From: Serripes groenlandicus
Lineage: Eukaryota > Mollusca > Bivalvia > Cardiida > Cardiidae
NCBI GenBank assembly: GCA_031761405.1
Contig: JASEVX010000005.1
Coordinates: forward strand, 37,680,696 to 37,744,695
Length of the DNA stretch: 64,000 nucleotides
Reading direction: 5' to 3'
Positions 32,941-45,261 of this stretch are shown one piece after another. Numbering within the stretch: position 1 is the first letter of the stretch; every line of letters starts with the position of its first letter. A program made the position numbers and the translations under genes. The notes under the pieces were generated by a model. It did not search any database and had not been told where the DNA came from. It saw only the letters and a program-made list of their open reading frames with translations.

Positions 32941-33129
32941 ATGTTTGTTTGCAAGTGGATGCTTATCTACTCCCATGTGCTTCTTTTCTATTATTTCGTT
33001 CACTATGTGCTGTTAATTGTTATCAATATATTTATTTGTTTACTTAGTGCTCAAGTTGAGATATTGTTATTACATTTTGTTCAGCGTCCGTCCTGTGACG
33101 TGCGTCATCAACAATTGTCTTGTTTACAC

Positions 33130-33280
33130 GATACATCCTACATTTTAATCAGAACATTCACCTCATCAAATCTTGGACAAGTTCTAAAACTGGGCCATAT
33201 GAGGTCAAAAACTGGGTCACTAGGTCAAATAGCTGGATAATCTTGTTAACACTCTGTAAGCTGCATTTTTATTTGTTTGG
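33130..33280 (-). repeat. single 140-bp tandem-core monomer
   Basis: TCAGAACATTCACCTCATCA, AAAACTGGGTCACTAGGTCA and AATCTTGTTAACACTCTGTA match one monomer. Confidence 0.8.
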
Positions 33281-35242
33281 AACAAACAAATTTAGAGAGC
33301 TATAATTCTGAAGCCATACGTCTTATGGAGAATTCCCTATATTTCATACGCGTGAAAGTAGTACTCAATACTTGCTCTTACTTTTCAAATTTATCACGAT
33401 TTTTGAAATAATGATATATTTATATCGTCTTTGTTTTCTTATGTGGTTTTTATATTCAAAGATAATTTGGAAATAAAATGAAACATTGTATTTCAAAACA
33501 TGAACGCGGAGAGATTTATAAATCTCAATGAGTGAACTGCTACAGGGAGAACTATTTCCGATTTAAGCTCCAGATACGGTATTTGAATTTTCAATCACGC
33601 ATTGAAAATGTAGATAAAAACAGAATTGAAAACATTTTCTTTGTGCCTTGTCGGCCATATAAATATAGTATAAAGAATTAAAAAAAAAATATGTGCGTCA
33701 TAAAATGCATTTAAAATGAGAGTAACACATTTGCAGAGAAATCGTGATCGTCGAATTCTATTTATAAATACAACGGTATGGGGGAGGGTCTAAAGTGCGG
33801 ACGCGATCTGCGGACAAATACATTATAGAGGGAAAATGCGGACAAATGCAATATAGAGGGAAAATGCGAACGCTATAGAATATAGAGCAAATCTGCGGAC
33901 GCTATGATTTGTTGTAAAAAATGTTTAATTAAAGATGGGCAAATGTGTATAATTTGTTACATATGATCATATCCGGGGTTTTCTTTGTAAATATATAATG
34001 TGTTTGATTGCTTTTATCAGTGATATAGATTAAACCAAACATCGAGATCATGCTGAAATTGAATCTCTTTGTAAAGTGTTTTAACGACTTTCCTCTTTAT
34101 ATCATATCTATAGATATCAATAACGAGAATTGATGGATTGAGTTTCCGACAAGTAAATGTATTTTTACGCATCTGCAGCGGACGAATTTGAAAACATTGC
34201 AAGAATAGAATAGGTTGCTAGCCATAGGTTTTGCTTCAATTATATCCTCTCCTTTACAATCGATTGAAGGGTCATGGGTTTTAGTTATTGTTTTGCCTCT
34301 TCATTTTCTACTTTGTAACTTTCAACAGTTTTCCATGTGCCATACTACGAGGCAAATGATCCATGCAACATTCTATTCTGTAGGGTACTTGGAAGGGGCA
34401 GAACAATTTAAATAACAAATAAACAATAAGTATATATATATATACAACACTTTTAATCTTAATTTGTTTCTTGTAATTATATATATATACAACAATAATA
34501 CTAATCTATAACAAATAAGTTAAATATTTGTTTCTTGCTGTGTAAATAGTAAAAAGCAACATATATTGAAAACATTGTGGGAAAAGGAGAATTTGCTTAT
34601 TTAAACAATTTCTTAATTCCCATAACCTTTCTTTACCGTCGTATAAACCAAATTTGTATTTGAAGGCTGTTATAAGTAAAACACTTAAATGTTGCCAATT
34701 TAATCACATATCTTATCATTATAATAGCCAAATAATTAACAAAAGTTACAATTAAAGTCCGCATCTGTTGTCGAAATATCCACAGGTGCATTAACACAAG
34801 ATTTGTGAAACCAATTTGTGCATATATCACATTGTACCATGACGGTATCGACACATCCCGGCAAGTTACAAATACATAAATGTATATGATAGGTTTATTG
34901 GGAAAAGGGGTTACATTTATAATTTGTTTGGAATGACACTCGTACACAATGGTAATTAACAGTGTATGGTCACGCACCCTTAATTGATTTGGCAAGCTTA
35001 AACACCCTTTAAAGGAAACAGCGGCCAGGTTAGGTGTATACTGTAGAGTAAAAAGCGGACGGCACAGGTATTGGTTTTCTCTGGAGCATTTAATCCTTTT
35101 ATAATGCAAATGAATTCAAAAGCCTCTGAAGTCTGAAGCATGTTTCTTTTAAAGTGCTCATATAAATATTAGTACTGCCTTTTTCTCGATATTTTCTACA
35201 TGAAATTCAATTACTCTTTCATTTGGATAGATGTTTCTTTTT
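33281..35242. other. unannotated AT-rich interval
   Basis: It contains a two-unit repeat at 33823-33900 (ATAGAGGGAAAATGCG), AT-microsatellites near 34429-34495, and MITE fragments at 34160-34215 and 34565-34620. The 158-codon minus frame at 34633-35109 has no recognisable domain and AT-rich codon use; I do not call it a gene. Confidence 0.5.
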
Positions 35243-35865
35243 TAGCTCACCTGAGCACGAAGTGCTGAAAGTTAGTTATTGTGATCTCCTTTTGTCCGGC
35301 GTCTGTCGTCCGTCAACATCTTCTCCTCAGTAACGAGTGGGTCAATTGGGATGAAACTTCACAGAAAGCATCCTCTCATTGACCTCACCAGAATTCCTTC
35401 AAATGTTTGTGATTCATGCAGAATTATGGTTTCCATGGCAACGAAAATAAAAACTTTAAAATTCTTCTTCTACCAAACTGGTTGGCAGATTTTCAAATTA
35501 TTTTAAAGAAGTGTTTCTTGGCCGCCAGGGAGCGGGGCTTTTTTGCCTTATATGGCTATAGTGCAAACTCAAAAAAATATTCTCCTCCAAACGTGTTTGG
35601 CCAATTTTCAATCTTTTTGTAGAAATGTTCATTGGGAGACCATCTATCAGATTCCTCCAAGCCATGTTGATTGGTCGAAAAACATGGCCGCCAGGGGGCA
35701 GGGCTATTTGGCATTATATGGCTATAGTGAAAACTTGAAAAATCTCTTGTTAAACAGGAAGCTTTTGAGTAAGATTTTAGAAAACCTTTGGTCAATTGTG
35801 ATTTTTTTTTGTAACAAAAATTGGTAAATACTTAGATGAGTGAGTCGGGGCCATAATGGTTATCC
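35243..35865 (-). mobile_element. tandem-core element, 168-bp type
   Basis: It starts with the 3' terminus reversed (TTAGCTCACCTGAGCACGAA, GTGATCTCCTTTTGTCCGGC) and then the core reversed (TTGGCCGCCAGGGAGC, GCCTTATATGGCTATAGTG, AAGCCATGTTGATTGGTCGA). The far terminus is decayed near 35850 (GGGGCCATAATGG). Confidence 0.85.
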
Positions 35866-36079
35866 ATTTGTTTTACATGTCTTTTGAAACTTGGAAATTA
35901 AATATAATATTCACATGTATGTCTCATGATTTATTTTTATAGACAACTAAAATGGCATTTAATTTTAACGGATGCGTCATTTATTCTTGTGCCCGAAGTT
36001 GTAATATTTATAAACAATGCATAGTTTAAAAATCACACATCTATGCAAAGGCAAATGTTTGAACAGTGGCTTCAGCGCT

Positions 36080-36265
36080 TTGATTAACTTTGAGCTTGTT
36101 GAAACTTTATCAGAATGTTATTTGTCATGATATGTAGGCCAAGTTTGAATATGGTATCGTTGGGTTAAAAAGTAGGTCACTAGTTCAAGTTGGAGGAAAA
36201 TCATGTAAACACTGAAGAAGCCACAATTTTTAAAATTCCGTCAGAATGTTTATCTTTATGATATC
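36080..36265 (-). repeat. 140-bp tandem-core fragment
   Basis: TTGTCATGATATGTAGGCCA, AAAAAGTAGGTCACTAG and GTCAGAATGTTTATCTTTAT match one and a fraction monomers. Confidence 0.75.
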
Positions 36266-37901
36266 TATGTGTAAGAATTATTTCACCGGCACTTACTATC
36301 GGGGATAATTTACCATATAGAAATAAAGAGTAGGTGTAACTTAAACGATCTTTAATACTTTCATTAATTAAGTTATCGCTTAGGTGCAAACGGCTCCACC
36401 AACAAATAAGTATCTATCATTAATATGTATATTTCTTTTTTCGAGAAAAATATGATTTAAATAGTATTTTTTTAGATTGAATAAACGTTGTCAATATCAT
36501 ATAGACAAAGAACAAAATAAAAGTACCCCTTTACTCATAATCAATGTATATCAAATATTATTATAGATATTTCTTAGGTGCAAACGGTCTCGGATGCGGC
36601 ACTTCTACATCTACAATGTCTTTTTTTCAGATTTAGATGGTATTTTTTGTCGATATATTTGTAACTTCATATGATTTTAAATGTATTCGTGATAGTTCGG
36701 AAATGCTCCCGATTCGATCCGAAGTTTATGACCTCATAAAATAAATTTGTATCCTCAGAGGTCTTAATCCGAATTCCCTATCCCCAACGCTAAACACTCG
36801 GCCACAGATGATTCCTACAAACCATTGTCTGTCTCTTCAGAAATACAATGTGTGCATGGAGGAAAAATTGCCCGTTTTACTTTTCATAAACATGTTTCCT
36901 ACATTTATCAAATTTGTCTTTCCTCTGTACATTTTTTAAAAATGTCATTTCTTAGTTTGAGGCAAAAAAGCCCATACCAGGTAATAGCCTATACTTGGTG
37001 TTTCTCTTGTGGATGTTATGTATAATTGGCCGGTGGCCTAAGTACTTTTGAAAAATAAAATGGCATTGTCATTGCCACTATGCTACTACTACTACTACAA
37101 CTACTATTAACACTACTTCAACTACTTCTTCTACTTCTCAGTATCCGCCTTCCCCTTTTCAAATGTCAATCACGGCCTTTACACAAACTCTATTCCTATT
37201 CTCCTCCAATTTGAAACATACTTAAAACCACTTTTTTAAAAAAAATGATAATGTTCCGGTAGATATTAGAAGTACGTAAGTGGTACTTGAATATCACACG
37301 GAAAATAAGACACTCTGTTTCATGTTGAAACAATAGATAAACGAAACCGGACAAAATAGACAAAGTCAAGAGTTGATTTATATGTATATGCGCTCATTAT
37401 TCATGCTGATATAATACTTTGTGAAACAGACAGCGTTTTTGAATAATCATTGCTGCACACATCTTTGGTAAAACTTTCAAAATAAGAACTTTCAACATGA
37501 TTTAAGTAATATAACGGCAACATTTTCCATGTATACACGATCTCGATGTTGAACAACTTTGTTAGATTTTGTATAAAGTTTTTGAAATTTAAAAAAAGTA
37601 ACGTTCGAAATATTTAGTGACAGAAAGTCATTTGGTGATTAAACATCCCTGATAAGATTCTTTCGAATAGTATATGTGTTTGTTTTTCTGTTTTCATTTT
37701 TTGTTGTTTCTGTCTTTTGTGGTTTTCTTTTATTATTATCATTTTATAAAAAATAATAAAAATAATACAGTTAATTTAGTGACAGAAAATAATTTGGTAC
37801 TTGACTTCTTCTATTAAGCACTTCTGTAAAACTTCTTCAGTATAATTATATTTGATTTGTTTTTCTTTTTCTGATCGGGTTTATTGTATTTTGTAGCTCA
37901 T
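36266..37901. other. unannotated AT-rich interval
   Basis: It holds a Leu/Ser-type SINE head at about 36765-36815 (minus; AACACTCGGCCACAGATGATTCC) and a CTA/CTT microsatellite at 37079-37138. Nothing else is recognised. Confidence 0.5.
37079..37138. repeat. CTA-type microsatellite
   Basis: CTACTACTACTACTAC followed by imperfect ACTACTATTAACACTACTTC and CTTCTACTTCTC units. Confidence 0.85.
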
Positions 37902-38389
37902 GTACATTTGAAATGACGAAGAACATTAATACATTTCAAGTCAAATAATAAATTAATTGAAAATTTAATTTAATTTGAGTATCATGCAAAATATATGCAC
38001 ATATAATAACTCAGGTACATTTGAAATGACGAGGAACATTAACTAGGCCGTCCCGCGAAAAAAAACCCATCATTATGGCCTCTGCGTAATGTATCGACCT
38101 AGATTAGCCTGCGCAGTCTGCACATACTGATCCGGTCCGACACATTCTCAGGGGGATAGAGGTATAGTGTAATGATTCCTGAACCAGAAAATCCAGAGGA
38201 AGCGAAAATTGTCCGTCCGTATAAGCCTGCGCGGCATGCTTAGGCTGATCCGTGTCGATACTTTACGCAGAGACCACAATTTTAGTTTTCTCGCGGTACG
38301 GCTCAATTATTGTTCGAGTCAAATAATAAATTAATTGAAAATTTAAATTATTTTGAGTATCATGCAAAGTATATGCACATATAATAAGA
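37902..38389. repeat. 113-bp tandem duplication split by a foldback MITE
   Basis: Copy 1 (37902-38014) and copy 2 (38015-38045 plus 38312-38389) share GTACATTTGAAATGACGA, GTCAAATAATAAATTAATTG and ATGCACATATAATAA. Copy 2 is split by the MITE at 38043-38311, giving its pre-insertion sequence in copy 1. Confidence 0.85.
38043..38311 (-). mobile_element. GAGCCGTCC foldback MITE, full length
   Basis: Ends TAGGCCGTCCCGCGAAAA and TTCTCGCGGTACGGCTCA. The inner arms TGCGTAATGTATCGACCTAG and GATCCGTGTCGATACTTTAC are inverted. ATTAA/ATTAT flank it, a possible target duplication. Confidence 0.85.
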
Positions 38390-39807
38390 CAAAATATGAT
38401 TAAGTTCATTGAATTTGGTCTATTTAATGTTGTCCACGTGTAAAATCCTAGAAAAAAATGTAAACTTGAAATAGAACTGTTGCTTTTTGTCCGGCTATCA
38501 GGGCAAAACAATGTTGCTTTGGATCCCGTCACTTTGTATTTAACTACCTTTTAATTGAGAACATAATATAATCATTTTGAATGGTTTTTAGTTTTACTCC
38601 ACAGTCAAACTAAGCAGGTATCCTACTATTTTCATAACTAGTTTGTCTCATTTCGTATTTGTCTTATTCATTATATTTTAAAGTATCAATTTAGTCACGA
38701 GGAGAAAGGTTATAGCCAGGTCTGGTCTGACCTGTTCGCAACACGATCCAACTCGCGCACAGCAGGTTAAGGGTTACCGTGTGAAGCTTATGTAGTTATT
38801 TTGTTGTAAAAAACTGATTGAAAGTGTGGTTTTCATATACTGACCTCATTTTAGGACAAGGCTTTAAACAAAGAAATAAATTATTATGTGAATAGCCATT
38901 GTTTAATTTATTTCTATACATCAGTGTTCGTAGGATCGCCTTTTTTTGCTTATGGATATGCATAATATATCTATAGGTGCTACCTATTTACGAAAAAACG
39001 CAAGATAATTATAAACAAAAATTAAAGAACATACTTTGGCCATACAAAAAGGATTTATAAGTAATTGACTAGACAATAATAATGTTAATGCCATGTTTCT
39101 TGCATTATCAAAACATATTTGGAATTCGTATTGCTGTCGTCTATTATTACGAACAGAAAATAATAAAGTAAAAACTTTCAGAAAATCAAGGAATACATTT
39201 ATAATGAACGAGGTTAAAACATGAGGGCCAAGATGATCCCTAATCGATCACCTGCATTATGGTAAAGAAGCAAATAGATCAGCCCTTTTCTGATGCCATC
39301 TGGCGACTACCTTTTTCAACCAGTCAATATGACTGGAACAAATTATGTAAGGGGCCACATTTCTGCTAAACCCTTTCCCTATTAGAGACAGTTTCTGAGG
39401 CCTATGCAACAGACTATTTAGGAAAAGATTGTCACCAAAAGAACAATTGCTCCTTATGAGAAAGTTATCCTTTTGCCACAATGTTTGATAAATAATTATA
39501 CTTTGAATGAGTGTGGCAATAGCTCATGTATAGGAATTTGAGGTCTTTCATGTTGATACCACTTTTTTTGCGGGAAACGACGTCGCTCCATTGACGTTAC
39601 GCCAAGTTGAAGTGTAACGGAAATGACGTCACGTCCTTCTTTGGCAACGATACAGTCAAAATTTAGGTTCGGGCGTAGAAGGCTAATGCTGTCGGTTTTT
39701 TAACGAACGGGAAAACATATTTATGTTATTATGTTTTAACTTTTCGTACAAATGTTTATTCCCACAAAACACAGCATTTTAATGATCTTAAATATCTATT
39801 AAAAAAA
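38390..39807. other. unannotated interval
   Basis: Holds a MITE left half at 39371-39490 (CCCTTTCCCTATTAGAGACA, GGCCTATGCAACAGACTA). Otherwise nothing recognised. Confidence 0.5.
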
Positions 39808-40200
39808 TAAATGATTAAAAAGACGACAATAATTTTCAATCCGTGTTTTTCCTCTCATTTTATACATACCCAAAATACCGATTTTAAAAAAATTATTAAA
39901 AAGACGACAATAATTTTCAATCCGTGTTTTTCTGCTCATTTTATACATACCCAAAATACCGATTTAAAAAAATGATTAAAAAGACGACAATAATTTTCAA
40001 TCCGTGTTTTTCCGCTCATTTTATACATACCCAAAATACCGATTTTAAAAAAAATGATTAAAAAGACGACAATAATTTTCAATCCTTGTTTTTCTGCTCA
40101 TTTTATACATACCCAAAATACCGATTTAAAAAAATGATTAAAAAGACGACAATAATTTTCAATCTGTGTTTTACGTCTGCCTTTTATACATATCCAAAAT
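39808..40200. repeat. 80-82-bp tandem repeat, five copies
   Basis: The unit GACGACAATAATTTTCAATC, CGTGTTTTTC.GCTCATTTTA, TACATACCCAAAATACCGAT starts at 39822, 39903, 39983, 40065 and 40145. Units differ mainly in the A-run length; the last diverges into AAATGGCGGCCACCATGG. A 22-A run follows at 40256-40277. Confidence 0.95.
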
Positions 40201-40514
40201 GGCGGCCACCATGGATTTTTCCAGTTTCATTTCAGAAAGCTTCATGGGTTATTGAAAAAAAAAAAAAAAAAAAAAATCTCACACCTGTTAATATAAGCGA
40301 AAAAACCCATTCATGGTTTTTTTTCGTATTACTAGTTTATTTGCTGTTTTTCTCTCTTGAATATGAATATGTATATACTGATGTTATGTAATGTATTATT
40401 TCAGATGAATTTATACGATTCTATACATGATACATTTTCATCTACAAATGTTTGTATAATATATTTGTGTGTTTTATATGTTTTATATGTGAAATTCAAG
40501 TTTATGTGGAGCGT

Positions 40515-40690
40515 GTGTCACTAAATTACGATTGAAATCGGGTGTCCCGGGTTCGATCCACAATCGCGGCACTACGGTCATGTTGGAGCCTATTACTGGT
40601 TTGTTTGCCCAGGGATCATGAATAAGTGACCTGGCGCCGTGATATAACTGAAATAATGTTGAAAGCGGAGTAAAACCCCAATACAAGAAA
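40515..40690 (+). mobile_element. tRNA-headed SINE, 3' two-thirds
   Basis: B box CCCGGGTTCGATCC, then ACTACGGTCATGTTGGAGCC, CCCAGGGATCATGAATAAGT, GCCGTGATATAACTGAAATA, GTTGAAAGCGGAGTAAAACC. It is the same family as 4440-4655. Confidence 0.8.
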
Positions 40691-41176
40691 GAAAGTATTG
40701 TTGCCCATGTCGTATGAGGGCAGGAAATCCTGATTTTGCCAATGTGTACTTGTTCGAACTTTTCTTTTTACTTTGTGTTGGTAGGGTTGTAGAAAGTTGC
40801 AATGCAATACAATGTAGTATTTTTAAAAGTTCTTGCATGCAAAATCTTAACCAAGGTGTGACGCGGACGCCAGGGTGATAGTATAGTTCTCATATTCTTC
40901 GAATAGTCGAACTAAAAAAAAAATAGAAATACTTATTTCATTTTAAAGTCTTTTTACCATCAATTGTAACTGTATTTTGATCAAAGTATTTAGAGTTAGT
41001 TTATCGTAATAATAACTCATCCTCTCGTGTTCAACTGTAGTGTAAAGTTCAAAGTAACATCATAAGCATAAGCCCGCTTAGCAATAAGGAAAAGAAGCAC
41101 GGCCCCCTGTCGACAAAGTTTTTCCAACGAACCTTTCATCTTTATAATTTGAACAATCTTGGTAAAGGGTCACCCA
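40691..41176. other. unannotated interval, possible decayed tandem-core end
   Basis: GAAAAGAAGCACGGCCCCCT and GGTAAAGGGTCACCCACGG near 41090-41176 look like a very decayed 168-bp core monomer. No exon seen. Confidence 0.4.
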
Positions 41177-41450
41177 CGGATTGTTTGATTCATTGGTGTT
41201 TAACGCAACCATCAACATTTTTTATGGCATCTATCCCCCTAAGACGGAATGTGTCGGCCGGATCAGTCTGCGCAGGCCGATCTGGTCAAACATTACGCAG
41301 AAGTCTATCGCCGTGATATGACTGAGCGTCGTGATATTCCTTGGCAAGTTACCATTACAACTGGTCCATTCATCCGGACACCACTGACAGTCGTAATGCT
41401 GAAACCGCAATCCTGAGCGACAAGGAGGGTAACCACTATTACCATTTTTA
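41177..41450 (-). mobile_element. SINE with an embedded foldback-MITE piece
   Basis: Reverse SINE text (TTGATTCATTGGTGTTTAACG at the tail, CGTGATATTCCTTGGCAAGT, CACTGACAGTCGTAATGCTG) is interrupted at about 41228-41306 by MITE text (ATCTATCCCCCTAAGACGGA, GATCAGTCTGCGCAGGCCGA, ACATTACGCAGAAGTC). Confidence 0.75.
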
Positions 41451-41479
41451 AAGTAATTGGTCTTCGCTCAAGAAACATT

Positions 41480-42005
41480 TGTGCAAAAAAAAAAAAATCA
41501 AATCGGGCCAGTTCTTTAAAAACCTTTGGCATTTCTCCCTCTTTCTGATGCATCGGCAACTAAAGTTCTTCATGGACTAAATGTGTTGAAAACTGAACAA
41601 CCCAATGATCATTCATGTAAAAAAAAATTTGAATTTGATTCATTAGTTAAGGAGGTAAATTTGTATATAGGAATATGTGAACAGACCTCTAGACGACCAT
41701 GGACAACGATTCACCACAAAAGCTGACCCTGCAATTAGTGCTGGGGTGAGCTACAAACAAGCCCTGCCCCCTGGCCAATGCATGAAGATTTTTAAAACTT
41801 TGGAATTTTCACCTCTTTCTGATGCATCGACAACAAAAGTTCTCCTTGAATTAAATTATTTGAACAAATCTGAAAGAGGACCACATAAGGAACATTCCTG
41901 TGAAATTGGTCCATTGAGGAGGATAACATGTGAACGGACGAACGATGACAGACGACGAATGATCAGAATATACACGTCACTTAGGCGAGCTAAATATAAG
42001 ACCCA
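41480..42005 (+). repeat. diverged tandem-core element, third core type
   Basis: Two units of roughly 285 bp share CTCTTTCTGATGCATCG, AACTAAAGTTCTTC/AACAAAAGTTCTCC and GACCATGGACAACG/GGCCAATGCATG. The 3' end AACGGACGAACGATGACAGA, CACTTAGGCGAGCTAAA resembles the GAGCTAAA terminus of the other elements. Confidence 0.6.
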
Positions 42006-42179
42006 AGTACAGACTTAAACCCTTAAGTCTCCTGCAGTGTCACACATAGCTCTGGAAAAACATTCAAAAACGTTTAAAGGTGAAACTTTTATTGAACATA
42101 TGAAATACAAAATGGAAATACCATTTCCATTAAATAAAATGTATCAGTTTTTACATAATGATTATACCAAAGAAAGTAT

Positions 42180-42409
42180 TTAACCCTTTCTCTGATAAAA
42201 AAAATACAGTTTAAAATAAACCCCTTTACCACAATCAACAAATCTGCAGCGGACGGCTGAAAACACCCAGGTAAAAACATGGTAAATTTCCATAAAATGG
42301 GAGTTTAATTATTGAGTAGAGTTCAAAGCATAACAGACAATTTCTCCTTTTGCCTCAATGTTTCTACTGCAGATGCATCAAATTGCATTGGCATGTGGAA
42401 AGTGATTAA
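42180..42409. mobile_element. CCCTTTCCC MITE
   Basis: TTAA at 42180-42183, CCCTTTCTCTGAT at the left; right end GCATGTGGAAAGTGATTAA. AATCTGCAGCGGACGGCTG lies inside, and ACAATTTCTCCTTTTGCC marks the core. Confidence 0.75.
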
Positions 42410-43418
42410 AAACAGTAATCACATTTTCCTGCATTGGATCTTTTGACATTAGTCATCCTGACCTTGATAAAGACCAATTTTGATTCTCATGAAGTAGGCA
42501 GGCACAATTAAAAACAATGACAAGTATATTATCTTTCCAATATTTCAGATTTATATAGTTTATCAGGGATTGAGTTAATGCTCTGTCAATAGTTAAATTA
42601 AATGTCAAATTGCCTCCTTTTCCATTTTCCACAAATAAATTCTTTTTGATATATGTGCAGCCGACACAAATTGAAAACACTCTGAGTTTGAGTGAAGCAC
42701 ATGTATTGAAAATGTCCTATTTCTAAATGATTGTAACATCTAATTGAAACAAGAGAGATGGTGAAATTACTATTTCAATTACTTTTCCCAGGTTAATTTT
42801 CAAAATAATCTGCTGCAGAGATAAATTAATTTGTCTATGTCAGGTAAAGGGTCTGAAGGGTTTTTTTAAGTGGGAAGATTCAAACGGCTTCACATAAAAC
42901 AAACTTTTTCACATCACATGCATGCATAAATATATATCTTATCAATAGCAGTACAATGTATTTCTATTGGTAAGATCGAAGCCAATGTTTACTTTTTTGA
43001 AAGACAGTATCAACTCCTTCGTATTTTTGTCTTACAAAAGAGAATGAGCGAATATAATGAGTCTATGATACAATGAATAAACATGAAGATACATCAAAAC
43101 ATGTGTGTTATTAACAACTGGCATTATAAACATGACAAACAAGTAATTAAAGGTGTCTCAACTTCTCTTTCCAGACCATTAAAACATAGCCGGTTTATTC
43201 AAATACAGCATTGTGCCATATGTGAATGTCAAAATAACTAAATGGCATATTTTGCATGGAGTAATTTGCACCATGTTTATTTATACGAAGGAGGTGTAAA
43301 TTCTTTCCATAGATTAAATACATATAACTATATAAATCAAGGGAGACAAGCAACAAAGCTCCCTAGATTATCTATGATAAATTTCAACTAATTTGTGTCC
43401 CTTAAAATTATTTTAACC

Positions 43419-43745
43419 CTACTTTTTAGACATATAACAAATGCGCGGCAGATGATCTTTTAACTATCTAAGATTCCTTAAGTATCAAAAATCTCTATAA
43501 ATTAAGTTTGATTATTGAATAGAGTTAAAAATAATGTGGCAAAGAGAGAAAAAACATTTTTTAAGTAAAATCCCTCTGCAGCGGACAGCTTTTTGAAAAC
43601 TGACAAAAGAAATTGCTCAAAATGAGCAATTTCTCCTTTGGCCACAATGTTTTCCACTTTTAGTCATAATGGATAACCTATGTTTTAACAAAATATGTTC
43701 AAAGTCGTCTGCTGCAGAATTGTAGTATGAGGGAAAGGGATTACT
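43419..43745. mobile_element. CCCTTTCCC MITE, composite of two copies
   Basis: A decayed copy starts TAACCCTACTTTTTAGAC. It is joined near 43570 to a well-preserved piece (CTCTGCAGCGGACAGCTTTT, a GCTCAAAATGAGC hairpin, GTCGTCTGCTGCAGAATTGT) ending GAGGGAAAGGGATTA. Confidence 0.75.
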
Positions 43746-44539
43746 TCATCAGCTGCATGTGTGTTTTCAAGAGGGAATGAGTTATGTCAATACCATTTTT
43801 AAGTCAATCTATGGCACTAAACTATACCTTATTTGCAACATACATGCCAATTTAACATATTCAAAAAGGAAATATTGGAATATCAACAAAGGTTCTATTT
43901 CAACTTGTGGTAGAAATCAGGAAAGGAACAGGAATAATTTGCTGAACGAGATATTTCTCCCTTTTCGTGAACTTGAAGCTTACTAGTTTTCTGCATCAGG
44001 GAAGGATTACTCATAAAACTGATTCTACTCTCATTAATAATCAAATCCCACGGTTCAATGACGATCTTCAAGACGTTCTTGTAACCTTACATTTTTTTGC
44101 ACAGTAACATGTCAAACCATTCAAATACAGGACTAGTTATTGTGCAAAAAATTTCTTCCAAACACAAACTTTCTTTCAATATTTTGTATCTCTAAGTTAA
44201 TTTGAAATATTATATGTTTGATTTAGAAATTAAAATCAAATCACCAATATCTACCATAGAAAAAGGCTGCTTTCTTAATAGACAATTTACTTGTTGTTTT
44301 TGTTATACAAAGTGCTGAAACTTATGAACATACATTTCTCTGTCACTTAAAATAATTATTCACTGTGTTAATGATATACATGTACATGTACCGTATCATG
44401 CACAGATTATCTATTGGATAAAGTAATATTTTCTTGTGTATATATATCTTTTTAATCTAAAGACTGCTTAATTAAGGCCTGAAGATTCATCCATTTATTG
44501 TCATTAAAATTTCGTTTCCACAGAAATATGTTAATGCAT
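43746..44539. other. unannotated AT-rich interval
   Basis: The 75-codon + frame at 43759-43986 has no recognisable domain. Nothing else stands out. Confidence 0.5.
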
Positions 44540-44740
44540 CAGGGGCATACATCTTTAGAAAACATTCTAGGTAGAGGAGAAATTGTTCATATTTAGAAAT
44601 TTCTGCTTTTACCATGATGTTTTCAACTACCGGTATGTACATTAATCGTATTTTATAGATTTTTTCCTAAATTTCATAGTTTAACTTGGATAATTTATTA
44701 GTAGTCTACTGCTTAATTGTTGTTTGTAGGAAAGGGTAAA
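44540..44740. mobile_element. CCCTTTCCC MITE, decayed
   Basis: TAGAGGAGAAATTGTTCATA, a weak hairpin, TACCATGATGTTTTCAACTA and a right end TTTGTAGGAAAGGGTAAA; the left end is lost. Confidence 0.65.
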
Positions 44741-45039
44741 ATTATTTAAATGTCATCCAAACAGAATTGTTTTTCACCCCGAATGTAGATGTTCCCAATT
44801 TTTTCTGACTTAAATCTTCCTCTATTATTTCTAAATTTCATAATAGTTTGTTTCGATTTCCACAAACATAATGCAAGAACTTTTATTTATACTGTATTTG
44901 AATAACACCAAACATTGCAAATAGTTTTAATTTAGAATTGTTTTCGGCTACAAAATGTTGCAAAAATAAATAAATGATTGCAGCTGATGTGGCTTAAAAA
45001 ATAGTAAATGTTGTAAAACAATGAGGTAGTTAAAAGACG

Positions 45040-45261
45040 TTAACCCTTTCCCTCATACAACAATTCCGCAGCAGACGACTTTAAACATATTTTGTCAAAA
45101 AATAGAATATCTCTATAATTGAATGGATAACCTGTGACTAAAAGTGGAAAACATTGTGTCAAAAGGAGAAATTGCCCTTTTTGTGCAATTTCTTCTTTTG
45201 TCACTATGTTTTCAAAAAGCCCTATTGTTTCAAAAAGCGTCTATATGAGGGAAAGGGTTAA
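45040..45261. mobile_element. CCCTTTCCC MITE with TTAA duplication
   Basis: TTAA at 45040-45043 and 45258-45261; ends CCCTTTCCCTCATACAAC and GTCTATATGAGGGAAAGGG. Here the hairpin core is in the opposite orientation within the element relative to 24044-24273. Confidence 0.85.

Noticed and set aside
32926..33240. 104-codon + ORF with hydrophobic N-terminus
   Set aside because: Begins inside the GGCCATCATGGCC terminus of a tandem-core element and ends in another monomer; not a gene.
34633..35109. 158-codon minus-strand ORF, the longest in the window
   Set aside because: No recognisable domain, no splice or start context, hydrophobic AT-driven composition; treated as chance.
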